Origin: Haberlea rhodopensis
Lineage: Eukaryota; Streptophyta; Magnoliopsida; Lamiales; Gesneriaceae
NCBI GenBank assembly: GCA_907163345.1
Contig: CAJQUN010001260.1
Span: forward strand, 1-64,000
Length of the DNA: 64,000 bases
Reading direction: 5' to 3'
A program made the translations under genes and the position numbers. Under the pieces are notes generated by a model that worked only from the letters and a program-made list of their open reading frames with translations, ran no database searches and had not been told where the DNA came from. Below, one piece after another: positions 47,034-59,360 of the stretch. How positions within the stretch are numbered: the stretch's first letter is position 1; every line of letters begins with the position of its first letter.

Positions 47034-48346
47034 AACTTGAAATCAATAAGCCTCATACTACCATATTCAACGAAAACCCTAGTCTATTAAAATAAATAGT
47101 TGTCTACACATGAAATTTAAATTGCATAACCAATTCCTAAAGATCTTAAAACGAAATAAAATGAAGCCTAATTAAACGAAATTTCAAGTCTTTAATTCAT
47201 AGAAACGCTATGGATCACCAACCCCAAAATTGGTGTTGTTCTTCGTCTTCAATTCCTTTATCGTCTTTATCTGGGGAGGGAGAGAAAGGGCTGAGTGTTT
47301 TGGAAAACACTTAGAAAGTGGGAACCAATTGATGTGACAATATAATATATAATCATAATTTTTCCAAAGCATATATAATAATCAGAGCATAAATTGATAT
47401 GAACACTGAAACATAAACTTAATAAAATTGCTCTAATCAGAGCTAGAACAGAACATGTCATATCAAAAATATCTTTCTTATACGTAAAGCACAATAAATC
47501 CTCTAATTTCCTGATCGTACTGATATCAGTTTTCTAGACTTAACCCTCATAGAGTTAAGGTCAGAAACATCGGATCACCCACGAATTAAGGGTCTGGACT
47601 TTCCAGAACAACGGTTAACCACCATATCCACGTCAGAACGTCGGCTATAATCCCACTGACTCAGGGTCAGAAAAAAACTCGGAATTCCCACCAATTGTAT
47701 TTCGAAATTTAAAGTGCTTAAAAAATAATAATTTTCATTCGAACATCATAGTTTTAACATAATTCACATAATTGATTGAAATTTCAAAACATAAATATGA
47801 TTTTTCAAAAAAGAAACAAATAGATAACAAAGACCCACTTACAGAGATTATAGACGTGTTTGAACGATTTAGGGTGCGAAACGACGAATTTTTTCCTTCC
47901 TCGGCTTGAATATTTTTTGACACCTTCACTGTGTGTGCACTATGTGAAATCTAGAACACCAGGGGCTGTTTTTTTTTAAGGTTGCTTGCTGGAGGACTTT
48001 TCAGAATTTTGAGTGTAGATTTTCAAAGTATAGGTGGCTGAACTTTTTGGATTTTTTATGTTTGTTGACCGAAGTTTTGGTGCAAAAATATGTTGAATTT
48101 GAGGCTGAAGTTTCGGCTCTTGTGTGCTGAAAATGAAGGAGTATTTTGATCTCATTTATCAAGTGTTGGTTGGTTAGTTAATGATGACATGATTCAGTTA
48201 TCTCTACTAGAATTCTTAATTATATATTCTAAGGGATAATATTAATTCAATAATATATATTATCTCTTAATATCAAGTAGTTGGATGATTTAAAAAAAAT
48301 ATCAAGTAATAAAGTCGACCAAAATACCGTGTCTTCACACCCCTCC
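47034..48346 (-). mobile_element. Chromovirus LTR (3' truncated) with polypurine tract
   Basis: On minus, AGTAGGGAGGGG (about 48339-48350) precedes TGTGAAGACACGG, the LTR start. The LTR body aligns with the split LTR halves at 45.9-46.5 and 37.6-38.1 kb. It ends at about 47034, short of the TGACACA terminus seen at 37578, and abuts integrase sequence. Confidence 0.7.
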
Positions 48347-48424
48347 CTACTTATTGAAAGTTTCGTCCTCAAAACTTGAGTGAGTTTAACCTTAGAAAGG
48401 ATAATGGCATTTATGGCTTAAGTG

Positions 48425-49527
48425 CTAGTTTCTCAGCAACCTCTTGGATATAAATGAATGTGTGACACCACAATCAAGCAATGCATATACTGGTAATTTG
48501 TTAATAAAACGATACCAGCCACGACTTTGTTCACGTCCTCTACTTTCTCTTGGGTTATTGCATAGACCCGAGCATTGGTTCTGTTCTCCTTTGTTTATTT
48601 GGAGGGGCACTATTTTCTGAACTAGTCACCCTTTTCTTGGCTTCGGGACAACCCGCAATTCTACGTCCGAACTCCCCACATCGGAAACAAGCTCTAGTCT
48701 TTCTGTGACATTCACCCGTATGTGCGAACTCACAAGTCGGGCATTTTGGAACTCTCTGGTTGAATGGGGTGGATATGGGTCCCTCTTGTTAATTATTGGA
48801 TTGGTTTGGTCATTTGAAAACCTGACCATTGGCTGGGTGTTGGCTAGCGGGAGGTCGTTTGTGATTAAATTCCTCTTCACAACGTCGTATATCAGCTTCA
48901 GCTCCGATGGCTGCTCCTATTAAGTCTCCAAAGTTTGTGGTTTCATAAATTGCGAGGGCAGATTGGATTATACTGTTTAACCCATTCCTGAAGCGATGTA
49001 GTTTCAGGGTCTCATCTTCCATAATATTTGGTGGATAAGTTCCCAGAGTGTTGAACTTTGAGGTATACCACTATTGACATGTCAGGAGTCTGTGTCAAGT
49101 GCTCGAATTCTCCCAGCTTCTGAATTTGCACGGCTGTTGGAAAATATTGCTTTAGGAATGCGTTTCGGAACCTTTGTCAAGTGATTGGTCCCGTTTCTAC
49201 CATCAATGGTGACACTTTTTCCCACCATTCACCCGCCTGATCAATGAGAAATGGTGGTGTGACTTCAACCTTGATGTTTTCAGGCACTTCAAGTAGTCTG
49301 TGGTGATTTTCTATTTGCTTAAGCCAATTCTGGGCCATTTCAGGATCTAGGTTGCCATCAAATGTCGGAACCATATTCTTACAAAGAGACTCATAATGGT
49401 ACTTGACACCTTGTGGAGGTGGGGCTGGCTGAGGTTGTGGCTGGTTTTTAGCAGGGTTACCCATGCCTTGTAGTATTGTAGCCACAATGGTGGCTATTGC
49501 CATCAAGTCATCGTGGCTCAGACCCAC
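48425..49527 (-). pseudogene. Gypsy gag-protease relict lacking pol
   Basis: The frame 49177-49527 holds PTFDGNLDPEMAQNWLKQIE and the AGEWWEKV block of gypsy gag. 48810-49022 continues gag (LHRFRNGLNSIIQSALAIYE). Near 48640-48720 a zinc-knuckle-like CFRCGEFGRRIAGC has Arg in place of the His. 48425-48610 holds YALLDCGVTHSFIS, the retropepsin motif with DSG changed to DCG. Frames change between segments. The sequence then runs straight to the polypurine tract, so reverse transcriptase, RNase H and integrase are deleted. Its 5' end is cut by the plus-strand element at 49620. Confidence 0.85.
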
Positions 49528-49712
49528 GCTCGGGGGCTGTGGCGGTAGAGGTGGAGGATTCTGGTCTCCATCTGTTATCTCCTTATTAGTGTTAGGAGGA
49601 ACTGCGTAGTTGGGATTTTTGTGATGCCCGGGGATTTCATGATGTTAATCCTGGTGTGGTAATAATCCTTAATGGATTTTATTGTGGTGATTATGAATTA
49701 ATTGTGGTTTTG

Positions 49713-52011
49713 TGTGATATCCCCGAAATGATTATGTGATTTTAATCATTAATTTAAATTATGTTAATTTGGGTGTTAATTCATGGGATTGAATTAATAT
49801 TATTGAGGAGATACTTTTCAGGGTGCATGTGATATATGTTGGGATTTTGGGGTCGTGGCATGTTTATTTGGGGTGTGTGTTATTTGTTTTGGTGAATCAT
49901 GTTAAATGGGAATTGAAGTATTTTATTGAGAAAATACTATAAATATCATGTGAGGATATTTTAATATATCGTGCTAAATACCGGGACCAAAACATAACAC
50001 GTCATGCCACCCAACACCCAATCACCCCCCCCCAACCCATACCAATCAACTGTGCATAAGCTGATTAATCACCCCACTTGGCTCAATCATTCAGCCTTCT
50101 TCTCCCTTTCCAAATCTCGAGTCTTCTCTCCCAAATAACCTCCAACACCTGCTGAGCAAAACCGTGAGGAGCCTTGCCATTTTCATTCCATGGAAGCCTC
50201 TCAAAAATCGGAGCAAAGTAGGGTGAGAAACCATGCTCTGTTTTTTATTTAAGCTTGTTAAGTTCTTGCTTTTAAGTGGTGTGATTTTGGCATGTTAGCT
50301 TAGGTTTCTTAAAACCTTCGATTTAAATGCTTACATGTTGTTATTATGAAACTCTCAGTATTTTTCCTTGAGCATGTTACATGTTTTATGTGAAGGATTA
50401 AAGCATGTGAAGTAGGGTGTTCAAAAATCTGGGTAGATAATTGCCCTAGTTTTTCTGGAAAATGTGGATTGGGAGTGATTTTGAGGAGGTGATATCATGC
50501 ATGTTAGATGGGTTTTGGTGGACCTTCGATTTGAGTACATTCATGGTAGTTTTGTAAAGCCCAGGACGTTTTTATTCAAGCATGTTTTATGAGATATGTT
50601 GTAGTTTTAATAGCATGAAATGAGGTGCTCAAGAAATCTGGAAATGAAATATGTTGCCCTGTTTCCAGAAAAGTTGATCGAGTACTTGTGTAAATGGACG
50701 ACGTTTATGCATGAGGATTTATATTTGGGGTATAAATTTGATATGAATACACTCAGGGTAGTGTGTTGTAACTGCTAGCATGTTGGTCTTGGCATGTTGT
50801 ATGTCTTACATGTTAGATTGAGGGGCATAAAAATCGGTGTTAGAGAATTCTGGAAAATCTGGGTTGAAACAGAGCGACCGATCGATCGGTAAAGAACACC
50901 GATCGATCGGCAAAAGCCGTAGCTTTTTTTCTTAATTCTAACAGTTCACCGATCGATCGGTGATGAGGGCCGATCGATCGGTAGTGCCTATATTTTTTTT
51001 AAATGTGGAATTTGTTTAAATTTGATATTGGATTGCAATGAGACATCTAATATTGTGTTGTACACTGGTGTAGAGCCTTCACAGACAGCTACACAGCGCC
51101 GGGGATAGAGTCCCACAACACACTACATTTTGGAAAGGTACGTAAGCGACGTACGGGCATCCCAACGGTAACATGTACTTTATGTTTGTCTATTTGACAC
51201 ATGATGAATGCAATGTGATGCATTAAGAGTATAATACATGTTATTATGCATTGTTGCTGCATATTGTGATATGGAATAAAGAGGTGTATTCCACGAGTCA
51301 GGGGTGATCACAGTGAAGGTTTTAATGCTTACGCTTGACCGCTAAAAATGTGGAGCGGGAGGGGGGAGGCTCGCTTGCACATGGAGGCAGGTATACCATA
51401 CTAAGCGAGGATGAGATACCGCTAGTATGAAGAAGCGAGGATGAGATACCGCTTGTTTTGAGATTATAAAGCGAAGAAGCATTAAAATAACTGATGATGA
51501 CTGACTCAAGAAAAAGAGATGATATGTCATAACATTTATTTGTGAAACCATATATTCATATAGTGTTTTGATTATGACTTGTGGTACAGGGACAACCAAT
51601 AGGCGTTGTAAATGCGATGGAAATACAGGAAGTGTTTTGTATTTTATGATTATGCATTTACGTCTTACATTCATATAATGTTGTATATGAATTATGTTAT
51701 GCTCATGTGTTGGGGGTTGTCTTTGTAGGTGCTTTTGATGATGAGAACCAGGGTCGGGGTTGAAATGCTGAGCTGTAAGGAGTGCTACAGGATTAGCGTG
51801 TTAAAAAATTTTTGTATAGCTTCTACATGTGGTAGAGTAAGACTATATTGTAGTACCTTTTGTAGGAATTTGTGAAATTCCCTTTTAACTTTTGGTACTG
51901 TAATCTCTTAAGCTCAGGTCATTCAACGACACTATTACTCTGATATATACGCATGAATGATTAGTTCTCTTATCGCACCTTAATATCTTGATTTAATAAC
52001 GGGGTCTCACA
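49713..52011 (+). mobile_element. Solo LTR (2,299 bp) nested in the 5' LTR of the LARD
   Basis: Starts TGTGATATCCCCG, ends GGGGTCTCACA (TGTGA...TCACA termini). Flanked by TTTTG at 49708-49712 and 52012-52016, a perfect 5-bp duplication. The uninterrupted site is seen in the 3' LTR near 58506 (GGGTTTTGGGACTCC). Internal features: CTATAAATA at about 49937, four CGATCGATCG sites at 50876-50983, AAGGTACGTAAGCGACGTAC at 51135, and CGCT/AGCG hairpins at 51335-51480. Confidence 0.93.
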
Positions 52012-52248
52012 TTTTGGGACTCCCGGGGATTTTAAATCAAGTTGTTTGAGTCGTTGGATCCAAGGGATGAGATTGTATTCTCATCGTGGTGATAACCTTG
52101 GAATTTGGTTTTTGGTGGAATCTGGGGTCCGGAGTACTTTGTACTGGGGCTGATAATGGAATTTGAGTTGGAGAGATAATTATTGAAAACATATGATTTT
52201 TAATCATGATGTAGTTGTGGAGGTATTGGTATTTTGGAGCATGCGTGC

Positions 52249-52257
52249 TATATATAC
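52249..52257 (+). promoter_or_regulatory. TATA box of the LARD 5' LTR
   Basis: CTATATATACC, with a pyrimidine-rich leader (TCTCTTCACTCTCTCCTCTC) about 45 bp downstream. The 3' LTR has the same box at 58749. Confidence 0.6.
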
Positions 52258-52645
52258 CAAATGGACTCGATATTCCATCATGATGCGGAATCTCTTCACT
52301 CTCTCCTCTCCCTCACGCCTCTCTCTCACCCAAAACCCTTCCCTCTTCTTCTCTTGGAAACAAATCGATGGGGGCTCGTCTTGGGAGCCGATTTCTTGAA
52401 GAAAAACTGGTAATCTTCTTCTCCTCACCTTTAGCTTCGATTTGATTATGGTTTTGTGTTAGATGGTTGAGTATTGGGTTGGATTAGAGACTTGGGGGTT
52501 TTGGTTAAAAATCTAAAATGTTGTTTTTAGTGTTTTTATTGAGTTTAATTGGTATATTGGAGGTGTTGAGGAAGTTAGGGGTGTTGGTTTTGAGTTTGAG
52601 TGTCAAAAACATCATGGAAGCTCGAATTTTTCAGAAAATCGCAGG

Positions 52646-52822
52646 TCGCGATCGATCGCCGAGGAGGGCCGATCGATCGCGACGAGCAGCTGAATTTTGG
52701 TGACTATGCACAGTGACGGCGATCGATCGTGAGTTCTCGGCGATCGATCGCAAAGAGGCGCTAGATGGCCACTGGTTGGGGGCGATCGATCGCGATAAAA
52801 TCGGCGATCGATCGCCGCTCGC
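52646..52822 (+). repeat. CGATCGATCG cluster, 5' LTR of the LARD (six sites)
   Basis: Six GCGATCGATCGC-type sites spaced about 10-45 bp apart, about 400 bp after the TATA box. Several are flanked by G.C to give 12-bp palindromes. Frames through them read repeated Ile-Asp-Arg or Asp-Arg-Ser, a by-product of the motif. Confidence 0.9.
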
Positions 52823-54203
52823 AGAATGTTGTTTTTTTTCTTCAAAATTTTGGAAAATGTCGGGATTTTGGCAACGCGGTTTAAGAACAGATTTTCGGGG
52901 CAATGCCTAAATTCCAATGGGAATGCTATACTTTTAAAATGGATTGGTTGGAGCCAAGGTTAATAAAATGGAATTCTTGGTTGAGTTTTTGGCTATCTTT
53001 TAAACTTATAAAATGGAATATTTTGGGTATTATGCATGCTTAGCCGGGGGGCTTTTATTTTGGTAATCGTCATGGGTGGACGATAGGTTTGGAAGTTGTG
53101 AACGTGCTTGGACACGTGATTGCATGCCTATGTTTAATTGAGAGTTATTTGCATGTTAGCACTTAACTCATCGGGTCGTGGGACTCAGGCAAGGTTGGAC
53201 TCGAACTACAGAATTATAAGGTACGTATGACGTACGAGCATAGCCCTTTATTATAATTGCAATTGTTGAGTGCATGGTACACTATATTGCAATAAATGTA
53301 TATTGAATTGCATGGTTTATGGTAATCACTATAAATGGAAATATGTCCATTGTGAATCATATAGTGCCGCTTTTGAGCGAGCAACGATTGAGATGTTGTC
53401 ACCTTTGAGCGAACATCGGTTATGACTCCACTGCTGTCGAGCATGCGTGAGAATAAAATGCCGCTATTGTAGAGCGAGCGATATAATGGAACCATGGAAC
53501 CATAAGTGAGATATATGGAATATCTGTATTTGATATTATTGATCTGATGTTGGTACGTGGCATACGGATTTGTTAATCAACGTAACGATTAACTGGCTAT
53601 TAGGAATTTGATGGTTTTGGTTGTTTTGAGAACATGGACAGTACAAGGAACGGATGAGGATGATACCATCCAGGGAGCATCTTTTATATTTCATAGCATT
53701 TACATTTTATAAATTATGAATTGCATTATTGTGATTATCGGTTTGGGTTGTCTCTGTTGGGGCAGGTGATTAGGTACATCGATGGCTTTGGAGTTGAGCT
53801 CGAGCTATGGAATGGAGGTGCTTCCAGGGATCGAAGTACCAGTGACGGTATTGAGCACCGTGTTTTATACATTTGATACACACATACTTTTTGATGCTCG
53901 CATGTGAGCACTATTATGTGTACATGACATGTATAAAAAGGCAAGGGCATTTCTTTCTTCATTATGGGTTGAATTGCAAAATGAACTGAGAACATGTTAG
54001 TGTATTAAAATGGTGCATGATATGTATGTGAACTTGGTTGGGGGAAACTAGACATTATATAGAATAATGTAAAGAATTTTTATTGTTGGCAAGATTTGCT
54101 ATGATGGCAAGTGGGTTTTCCCCTACATTTATGATTGTGTGCACTAATGGCATGGATTAATACACTAATAACGGGTTAAGGTCACGGGGGTCCTTACATT
54201 AGG

Positions 54204-54215
54204 GGTATCAGAGCC
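54204..54215 (+). other. Primer binding site of the LARD (tRNA-iMet type)
   Basis: GGTATCAGAGCC two to five bases after the LTR end TCCTTACA. It matches the common plant initiator-Met primer site TGGTATCAGAGC except for the first base. Confidence 0.8.
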
Positions 54216-54619
54216 AGGTTTGCTCTTTGGGGCTGTTGAGGCCTACGATCATATTGATGGAAATGAGTAGCACATAATTATGCATGATGGTAGTTAGTGT
54301 TGTGTGACATAACTATTTTGCTTATGTGCATTTGATATGTGATCATAGTGGAACAATTATATGTCATGACATCTATGGAATCATAATATAATCTGTTGAT
54401 TATGATTGTGAGTTGTGGCACAGGGACAACCAAAGGGAGCATTTTGAAATGCATGGGGGTACAGGAAGTACTTTGTACTCATGGTTTATGCATTTACTCA
54501 TTATAATCATATTGTGGTGAATATGGATTATCATATGCTTATGGTTTGGGATTGTTCCTGTAGGGACGCTATAAAATGAAGGGCTAAGGCCAGGGTTGGA
54601 AGACACGAAACGATAACCT

Positions 54620-55320
54620 GCAATTTATATACATTATGGATTATGCATTGTGGTTGCATATCTATTGGAGTGATAATTTTAATGCTTTGCCGCTAAATGT
54701 TGAAACGATGTAAATTCCGCATGTCACATTTGAGCGAGGTGCATTAAAATAGACTCATGGCGATGTATATTGGATTATGGATTATGCATGTGGTTGCACG
54801 TATATTGGAGTGAAGATTTTAATGCTTTGCCGCTAAATGTTGAAGCGAGGGTATTGCTGCATGCCACATTTGAGCGAGGTTGCATTAAAATACACTCATT
54901 GTGGTGGTATATATTGGAGTGGTGATTTTAATGCTTTACCGTTAAATGTTGAAGTGAGGTTATTGCCGCATGTCACATTTGAAGCGAGGTGCAGTAAAAT
55001 AAACTCATGGTGATGTCTATTGGGATATGGAATATGCATTGTGTTGCAGGTATAGATGGAATGCTTGGTGAATGTCCCATGAGTCGTTGTTATGGATGAG
55101 TGATGATTTTATATGCTTTGCCTCTGTCACTTGACGCGATGATAGAATACTTGCCGCTATGATATCGTAGGGAGGAAAGAATATTTGCCGCCAAATGTTG
55201 AAGCGAGGGTATTACCGCATGTCCATTTGAACGAGGTTATTCAATACCGCCAATATGTCGAAGCGAGGGGTATTAGTGCCGCGGTCATGACAAGCGAGGT
55301 GCATTAAAATACACTACTAT
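54620..55320 (+). repeat. 110-140-bp tandem array in the LARD interior
   Basis: Units carry ATTGGAGTG, TTTTAATGCTTTGCCGCTAA, ATGTTGAAGCGAGG and GCATTAAAATA.ACTCAT. Starts at about 54660, 54800 and 54910, then more degenerate. The same words occur in the LTR hairpin region (51320-51480), so the array probably arose from LTR sequence. Confidence 0.75.
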
Positions 55321-55760
55321 AACAAGACTATGGATCGGCTATTCTATTGGCAATGGTTTATGCCGCCGGGTACACATAGCGATGGTTCATTCCGCTATTC
55401 TATTGGCGATGGTTTATGTCGTCGGGTATTCATAGCGATGACTCATTCCGCTATTCTATTGGCGATGGTTTATGCCACCGGGTATTCATAGCGATGGTTC
55501 GTTCAGCTATTCTATTGACGATGGTTTATGCCGCCGGGTATTCATAGCGATGGTTCATTCCGCTATCTATGACGATGGTTCATACCGCCGGACATTTACA
55601 TAGCGATGGTACATTCCGCTAATCCTATGGCGATGATTCATGCCGCCGGATATCTAGAGCGATGAGTTATGCCGCTGACTCTATGGCGAGAGATCATGCC
55701 GCTGATTCTATAGCGATGGGTTATACCGCTATGTACGTAGCACTGGATTACGCCACCTAC
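55320..55760 (+). repeat. 56-bp tandem array in the LARD interior
   Basis: The unit contains GCGATGGTTCATTCCGCTAT, TCTATTGGCGATGGTTTATG and CCGCCGGGTATTCATA. Starts near 55381 and 55437 give a 56-bp period; later copies shorten and diverge. Each unit contains CCGCTAT...AGCGATGG, able to form small hairpins. Confidence 0.85.
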
Positions 55761-58408
55761 GAGCGATGGGTGCTGATTGTGTACCATTGTTGGACGTCTG
55801 AGACGGGTATGTCGCTATCTTGTTAGCGATGAGGTACGGTAAATTACGATTTTATTAACATTATTGTGGATATCATGTGTTATCATATACCGTCATGTGT
55901 TTGACGATGAGATTGTAAATGTCAGGTGTTGACATGTACCGTCACGAGTTGACGATGTCATTTTGGATGTCATATGTTGACATATGCCGTCACGGGATGA
56001 CGATGACATAGTGGATGCTCTATGTAGACGTGTAGCGTCGTTTGATGAATAATACGTCTGGGAGTACGCATTTAGTCGTATGGTTTGAGTGCCGTTGATG
56101 AGCACAAGGTGGTGTCTGCATCACTAGATGACGAGACCATTATGCCGAGCAGGTTGCTCGAAGAATTATTGGGTGCGCCGTACAGAAGTGTACCGCAGCA
56201 CATATTTGAGGTAAATATTTTTACGAGTAGGGGTACCTTTGGGTATACTCGCTGGGATGGCTATGGCCAAGTGATTGTGAGTAGGAGTAGTATTGAAGAA
56301 ACTACTCGCTCTTGTCGATGTGACGTGTGGTGGATATGGTTACACCCACCCATGAGGGTCTGGATAAATCCTAATGGATAGGATTGCCTTGTGATTGAGC
56401 AAGGACACCGGGATGTCCTTTGTGCATTGGTATTAGAGAAACATCGGGTGATGACATACTACTCTAATGGATGTTACGGTATGGTATACCGATTGGAACG
56501 TATGATACGTTGGTAGGCTTGGTATAAACCTGAGAGGCAACTACTTGCTAGCCAGGTATCGTGGCAGTGATATAGTGTGCTTGTTGGAGCCATTATACTG
56601 CACGTTGGGACCAAGTTTGGTGAATCGTACGGTGATACGATGAGGGTTTATGGTAGACTCTTGTAGTCTCTATGTGGCATGATGATTGAGGCAGGAATAC
56701 CTCACGGGGACGTATATACATCAAATGTATTGAGGGACTTGTACCGGGACAACTCAATTTTGTTGGGAATACCAACGTGAGTGTCGACAAGTCGTTGCTA
56801 ACTCTGATTGAGCATCTTTGCATATGGAATGCAACGGGAGTCACAATTGGGTTGTGAGATATAGTTAGTGAGGTGACACTACTATATTGATTTTATCTCT
56901 TGGAGAGATTTGGATTGTACTGTCATAGAGACAGCTGGTATCGATCGTGGGTTGATTGTAAATCAGCCATGGTAATCATTACTGGTGTTGGATCGAGTAA
57001 TGGATTTCTTACCTTTCGGTGAGACGATTGAGGAGACGTCTCCAGAGAAATGCTCGAGATTGTGGAGTACTATGGCATTAGTACAAAGCATCATTAGGAT
57101 GAGTATACGTGGAGTATACGGGTCTCGATTTGGGTAATAGTGGCTTTGATGCACTATTCGGAACCAGTTGCGTATTTTTTGGTCCCGAGATATGTTTTGG
57201 TAAAAATATCCAGGTTTCCGAACGGTGGTTCGAGGTTGGAGGGTCATGGATTCATGACACTTTCCTTATGAGGAAAGCAATATTGATATACCTACCGATT
57301 GGGAATCTTTGGGAGATTCAATGAGTCGGTTTGTGTGGTGTTGATGTTGGGATCACACCATTGGTCGTTGGTCTGTCAATCATTGTTCTCCGCGAGGTGA
57401 GAATAGCTGGAGATTGACATTGGGTTTTGGGACTTTGGGTATGTTTGGAGATACCCGAGTCTATTGCATTGAGTATGCATGTTGTGTTAGTACTTAGGCA
57501 TGTATAACAGTGTGTGTATACGAATGCCAACTTTATTTGTTCCTTGTTGAGCATCGGACTAGTACGCTTGGTTTGGCGAATCTATGGTGAGAGATTGTGG
57601 CACCTTGAGATTGGTAATCTCGATGGCACGATGTATTCTGAGGAATAATCGTTAGGCCCGGTTGACTTCCCCTGAGGAGGGATTGTCGTGTTTTGGGACC
57701 ATGGTAATTCTTGCTGGTTAATTCGATAGCCTCCCTGTGTTAGGATTGTTGAATCCTACGGTAAACGAGGGATGACCAGAATTTGGATTGGTTAAGTGTC
57801 GTGGTTGACACGTGTGGCGGGAATGCAATTGATTGTTCTTGCATGTCCTTTCGAGAACTTGAGACCTTGTGGAGTCTCGATAGTGTGTTTGGACCAAGAT
57901 AAGATTCTTGAACACCCGGATGTAGATATCTTTGGAGATGTGCTTTGTATTGATCGGTGGTCGTGTGTTGCCCAATCTGTGTTGCAATGTGGTCGACTAC
58001 TCATTTGATGGAAATGGATTTGGAAAGCGGAAGCCGGATGTGGTATAAGTGCATTAGTGTACTGGTGGTTTCCTTGGTAATGATGTATGGTTAACATCGT
58101 AGGCTAAATCGTAGAGATATCATCGAGGCGATATCTATTTTGGAACCACGGATGATTCGTTTGATTTGCAGTTAAGGTTGACTGACTGCTTTTGAGATGG
58201 TTAGCAATGGGGTATGCTGGCGTTCTGTTGCGGTTGTGATGATTGGGAGGTTTACCCCATTCCAGGTTTTGGTGCGAGGTCGGTATCCCCGCGGTTAGTG
58301 TGTCGTTCATGACATGTTCATGATTCGACGATGTGAATCCGTTTGGATTTTGTAATCTCGGCGATACGTGGAGTACGCCTGTGTAAATTTCGGGGATGAA
58401 ATTTTATT
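55761..58408 (+). other. LARD interior, non-coding
   Basis: About 2.6 kb with no recognisable gag, protease, RT or integrase on either strand. The longest plus frame (56085-56381) shows no retroviral motif. The last 30 bases before the polypurine tract (AATTTCGGGGATGAAATTTT) resemble the end of gypsy polyprotein regions, a relict of an autonomous ancestor. Confidence 0.6.
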
Positions 58409-58421
58409 AGTGGGGGATAAT
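58409..58421 (+). other. Polypurine tract of the LARD
   Basis: AGTGGGGGATAAT directly before the 3' LTR start TGTGATGCCC. Confidence 0.8.
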
Positions 58422-59147
58422 TGTGATGCCCGGGGATTAATAGTGTTAATCCCGGTGTGGTAATAATCCTTAATAGATTTTATTTGTGGCGATTATGAAT
58501 TAATTGGGTTTTGGGACTCCCGGGGATTTTAAATCCGATTTTTGGAGTTGTTGGATCTAAGGGATGAGATTGTATTCTCATCGTGGTGATAACCTTGGAA
58601 TTTGGTTTTTGGTGGAATCTGGGGTCCGGAGTACTTTGTACTGGGGCTGATAATGGAATTTGAGTTGGAGAGATAATTATTGAAAACAGATGATTTTTAA
58701 TGAATCGTGATGTAGTTGTGGAGGTATTGGTATTTTGGAGCCTGAGTGCTATATATACCATATGGACTCGGTATTCCGTCATTATGCGAAATCTCTTCTC
58801 TCTCTCCTCTCCCTCACTCCTCTCTCTCACCCCAAACCCTTCCCTCTTCTTCTCTTGGAAACAAATCGATGGGGGCTCGTCTTGGGAGCCAATTTCTTGA
58901 AGAAAAGCTGGTCATCTTCTTCTCCTCACCTTTAGCTTCGATTGGATTATGGTTTTGTGTTAGATGGTTGAGTATTGGGTTGGATTAAAGATTTGGGGGT
59001 TTTGGTTAAAAATCTAAAATGTTGTTTTTAGTGTTTTTATTGAGTTTAATTGGTGTATTGGAGGTGTTGAGGAAGTTAGGGGTGTTGGTTTTGAGTTTGG
59101 GTGTCAAAAACACCATGGAAGCTCGATTTTTTCTAAAAATCGCATGT

Positions 59148-59360
59148 CGCGATCGATCGCCGAGGAGCGCTAATCGATCGCGATGAGCAGCTGAATTTTG
59201 GTGACGATGCACAGTGATGGCTATCGATCGCGAGTTCTCGGCGATCGATCGCGAGCGGGTTGGCGATCGATCGCGGAGGCTCGCGATCGATCTCGAAGAA
59301 GCGCTGGATGGCCACTGGTTGGGGGCGATCGATCGCGATAAAATCGGCGATCGATCGCCG
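59148..59360 (+). repeat. CGATCGATCG cluster, 3' LTR of the LARD (eight sites)
   Basis: The counterpart of the 52646-52822 cluster, with an extra block of about 44 bp that adds GCGATCGATCGCGG and GCGATCGATCTCG sites between the shared TTCTCGGCGATCGATCGC and GCGCT.GATGGCCACTGG. Confidence 0.9.

Noticed and set aside
56085..56381. 98-codon plus frame in the LARD interior
   Set aside because: No gag, protease, RT or integrase motif, and no similarity seen to known proteins.
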